Shown: positions 33,333 to 35,230 of the stretch, one piece after another | How positions within the stretch are numbered: the stretch's first letter is position 1 | Layout of the letters: every line of letters begins with the position of its first letter | Position numbers and translations under genes: made by a program | Source: Sphingomonadales bacterium 63-6 | Lineage (GTDB): Bacteria > Pseudomonadota > Alphaproteobacteria > Sphingomonadales > Sphingomonadaceae | DNA: 35,230 nt | Reading direction: 5' to 3' | NCBI GenBank assembly: GCA_001898545.1 | Contig: MKUB01000199.1 | Location: forward strand, 1-35,230 | The notes under the pieces: model-generated | Databases searched by the model: none | Told to the model about the DNA's origin: nothing | The model's input: the letters and a program-made list of their open reading frames with translations, nothing else

Positions 33333-33666
33333 TTATCCGCATTGCATGTTGCTCATTTTGTTCCTCAATTGGAACGCTGTTGTAGCAATAAGCAAGACTA
33401 CCTTCCGGCGATCCCTCTCTTCGCCGGTGTAACTAAATGAATACAATGATTCCCCCTACTGAATCGCCCCGAGATCGCTTGAGGCTGTGCAGCTCCAAAC
33501 TGCCCAAGACCCGCAAAACTTCTTAAGCAACATGCTTGATACCGTACTCGCCCAGTATTGCCCAAAGACCGGACAGGAGAGCCCGCTCCCTGATCCCTCT
33601 CAGCCGCTCACCGGGCGCGACAGCGTCGGAAGCACCTCACGGGGCGGCACAGCGCAAGACTCACCG
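33333..33666. other. 334-base region with no supported gene
   Basis: Lies between the oxidoreductase remnant and the stop of the small membrane protein. An open frame of about 100 codons crosses it (from 33487, plus strand) but has no ribosome site, no recognisable sequence and overlaps the membrane protein gene on the other strand. It marks the transition from GC-rich to AT-rich DNA. I see no repeat ends or attachment site. Confidence 0.4.
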
Positions 33667-34026
33667 TCACTTTTTTACGTACCATCCGCCATTGAAAAGT
33701 GCTGCGATCGTAAAAAGACAAACACCCAACGCCAGAACTCCAGAAAATATCAAAAACTTAACAAACATCGTTTTCCCGACAAATCCTAAATTTTCAACAC
33801 CAATACCAAATGAACAAACTCCATAAATATAAAATAACGCCGAAACCCTTCCAACATTTACCATATCAATGGTGCGCGACCTCATCATAGTTGATACACA
33901 AAAAAATATAGAAGAAACTATTAACAATATATAATAATTACTGTATTTTATGCCGAATAGGAAAATTGTCAATGCCACATATATCGCCAATAAATACATC
34001 ATTTTGTTCATTGTGATTTTTGACAT
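33667..34026 (-). CDS. Small AT-rich four-helix membrane protein, candidate immunity protein
   Basis: A 119-residue protein I do not recognise. Four hydrophobic segments are visible at about 9-25, 31-47, 61-78 and 88-111, with a short charged tail (YVKK); no signal peptide or enzymatic motif. Its codons are strongly AT-rich (many ATA, AAA and TTT), unlike every neighbour, a sign of recent transfer. A run of Gs (AGGGGGG) precedes the ATG, which is 8 bases after the stop of the large exoprotein gene, so they are probably co-transcribed. A small, compositionally foreign membrane protein directly after the variable C terminus of an exoprotein is the classic position of an immunity protein, especially against membrane-active toxins. 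This role is inference from position and composition only. Confidence 0.65.
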   Translation of the reverse strand: MSKITMNKMMYLLAIYVALTIFLFGIKYSNYYILLIVSSIFFCVSTMMRSRTIDMVNVGRVSALFYIYGVCSFGIGVENLGFVGKTMFVKFLIFSGVLALGVCLFTIAALFNGGWYVKK

Positions 34027-34034
34027 GAGCCCCC

Positions 34035-35230
34035 CTAGTGTCCCGACAATGTCCTTCCAGTGTGGAGCCAGCCTAGTCCCGCATCAAGTCCAAATGAAAC
34101 GGCCTTATCAGGTGATAAGAGCCCCTCGGCATTCACCTTTGGCCCGCCTTCCATTCTGCGATCTACATCAAAAGATGTGTTCAAATTCAAGCCCGAGTGA
34201 GAGTCGTACTTAAGCGCGAGAGGGCCAACCGATCCGGATGCAGAATCGAAATTTTCGGCAGCTTCAAATCCAGCTCCTAGGCCCGAGCTGCCCAGCTTAA
34301 ATTCCCCAAAATACTTATTTTCGACACGCACTTCATCCAAGGCACGCTGGGTGAATGCATAACCCACATTTGCTCGACCAAACAGGCCTGCGCCCACGCT
34401 ACCGGTAACGCCGTTTCTGTCGAAATGCAGGTTAAACCCACCCCCAAGGCCCAAGCCAAAGTTGGCATACCATCCGCCTTCATCACTTTGTGCGGGCCTG
34501 ATTGTGACAACAGGCTGACTCTGGTCTTGCCCAAGCGTCTGACGCCAACCAGCAATGTTGTCCTTGTATTTCTGGTAGTCCTGATAGTCCTGCCCGTTAT
34601 GAGAGCTCCGATATGCGTTGTTAGCTGCTTCCAAGGCGGCCTCGTCGCTGTCGAGCTGTGCAAGGCTCGTCGGAATCCTTTCCGGGGGGTTCAGGTAATC
34701 GGGGCCCGCCAAGCGGCCACTGTCACCCGCGTTGACGTTTGAAGTACCACCGCCGATCTGGTCACCACCAGCACCAGCGGTTGGCTGCGCTGCCGCGCCG
34801 TCACCTGCGCCAATGGTAGCGGGGCTGCCCTTGGCGTTGGCCGCATCACCTGATTTCGCCGGATCGTCACTGCCATTGGTGGAGACGCCGCCTTTGCTGA
34901 TGCGATCTGCCACGAGGCTGCCGATGGCATTGCCAATCACATCAGGCAGCGCCGCTGCAAAATTATCGTCAAAAGTCTCTCCATTAATCGCCGAGCGTGT
35001 AGCCGCGCTTGCCAGTTGGGCTGCTGCACCCGTTCCCAATTGGCGCCCGATATTGTCGATAGAGGCGTTGCTCCGGAAGGACGGTAGGCCCCCGCCTACC
35101 CAATGGCCAACTCCAGCACCAACTCCGGCGGAGGCGACACCGGCCCAATCGAAGTTGCTTTGCAGGCGTGTCGCCACAGCGATGCCTTGCGTGATCGCGT
35201 TTTGAGCGACACCGCGAACTGCAGCATCCA
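34035..35230 (-). CDS. C-terminal part of a large exoprotein (haemagglutinin/polymorphic-toxin-like)
   Basis: About 397 residues of the C-terminal end are visible; the frame is open to the right edge, so a GTG at 35177 is not the true start. The first part (GVAQNAITQGIAVATRLQSNFDWAGVASAGVGAGVGHWVGG) is Ala/Gly-rich and resembles the helical region before the C-terminal tip of filamentous-haemagglutinin-like exoproteins. A low-complexity Gly/Asp/Ala linker follows, then a charged, Tyr/Gln-rich helical stretch (DSDEAALEAANNAYRSSHNG, DYQDYQKYKDN). The last 147 or so residues (34035-34478) start GGWYANFGLGLGGGFNLHF and show alternating Gly/aromatic beta-strand patterns up to LHTGRTLSGH. No toxin family is recognised in this tip. 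The AT-rich small membrane gene follows after 8 bases. Confidence 0.65.
   Translation of the reverse strand, partial: DAAVRGVAQNAITQGIAVATRLQSNFDWAGVASAGVGAGVGHWVGGGLPSFRSNASIDNIGRQLGTGAAAQLASAATRSAINGETFDDNFAAALPDVIGNAIGSLVADRISKGGVSTNGSDDPAKSGDAANAKGSPATIGAGDGAAAQPTAGAGGDQIGGGTSNVNAGDSGRLAGPDYLNPPERIPTSLAQLDSDEAALEAANNAYRSSHNGQDYQDYQKYKDNIAGWRQTLGQDQSQPVVTIRPAQSDEGGWYANFGLGLGGGFNLHFDRNGVTGSVGAGLFGRANVGYAFTQRALDEVRVENKYFGEFKLGSSGLGAGFEAAENFDSASGSVGPLALKYDSHSGLNLNTSFDVDRRMEGGPKVNAEGLLSPDKAVSFGLDAGLGWLHTGRTLSGH

Noticed and set aside
33487..33789. Plus-strand open frame of 100 codons in the right intergenic region
   Set aside because: No ribosome site, no family resemblance, crosses the boundary into the AT-rich gene on the other strand.
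1..35230. tRNA, rRNA, CRISPR, insertion-sequence or prophage elements
   Set aside because: No cloverleaf, repeat-spacer array, transposase or integrase sequence was seen on either strand.

Overview
The window looks like a chromosomal segment of a GC-rich alphaproteobacterium, most likely a sphingomonad (Novosphingobium/Sphingobium type; genus not resolvable by eye). The reasons are four large TonB-dependent receptors (TBDRs) with AQ/AE-type signal peptides, many secreted hydrolases, aromatic-catabolism genes and GC-rich codon use throughout. No rRNA, tRNA, CRISPR array or insertion sequence was found.

Left part (1-4754, minus strand): a TBDR followed by a type I extradiol dioxygenase, an FAD aromatic hydroxylase and the start of a fumarylacetoacetate-hydrolase-type enzyme. 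This reads as an aromatic uptake and meta-cleavage module. At 4883-8505 (minus) a siderophore-type TBDR is followed 14 bases later by a four-helix PepSY membrane protein, an iron-acquisition pair.

Middle-left (8952-15179): a divergent locus. A TBDR and an SGNH hydrolase run leftward; a truncated neutral-ceramidase-like amidase and an HSL-type esterase run rightward. The 179-base divergent promoter region holds three copies of the palindrome CAATCGATTG, which suggests one regulator controls both arms.

Centre (15306-27524, minus): a long same-strand array reads TBDR, gabT, gabD, gabP, then three paralogous exported amidohydrolases. A LysR-type regulator lies divergently at 27780. I infer that a GABA-containing (or related) amide enters through the receptor, is cleaved in the envelope by the amidohydrolases, and the freed amino acid is imported by GabP and converted to succinate by GabT and GabD. 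Hairpins after the receptor and after the third amidohydrolase gene probably set relative expression.

Right part (27780-35230): the LysR regulator, an Rrf2 regulator divergent from a SAM methyltransferase, and a large exported G8-domain/beta-helix protein of the CEMIP/TMEM2 type. A frameshifted, N-terminally deleted FAD oxidoreductase remnant follows. At the edge are the C-terminal end of a large exoprotein and a strikingly AT-rich four-helix small membrane protein just downstream of it, arranged like a polymorphic toxin and its immunity protein. The GABA-amide operon, the three-operator lipid/ester locus and this edge pair are the most interesting parts.
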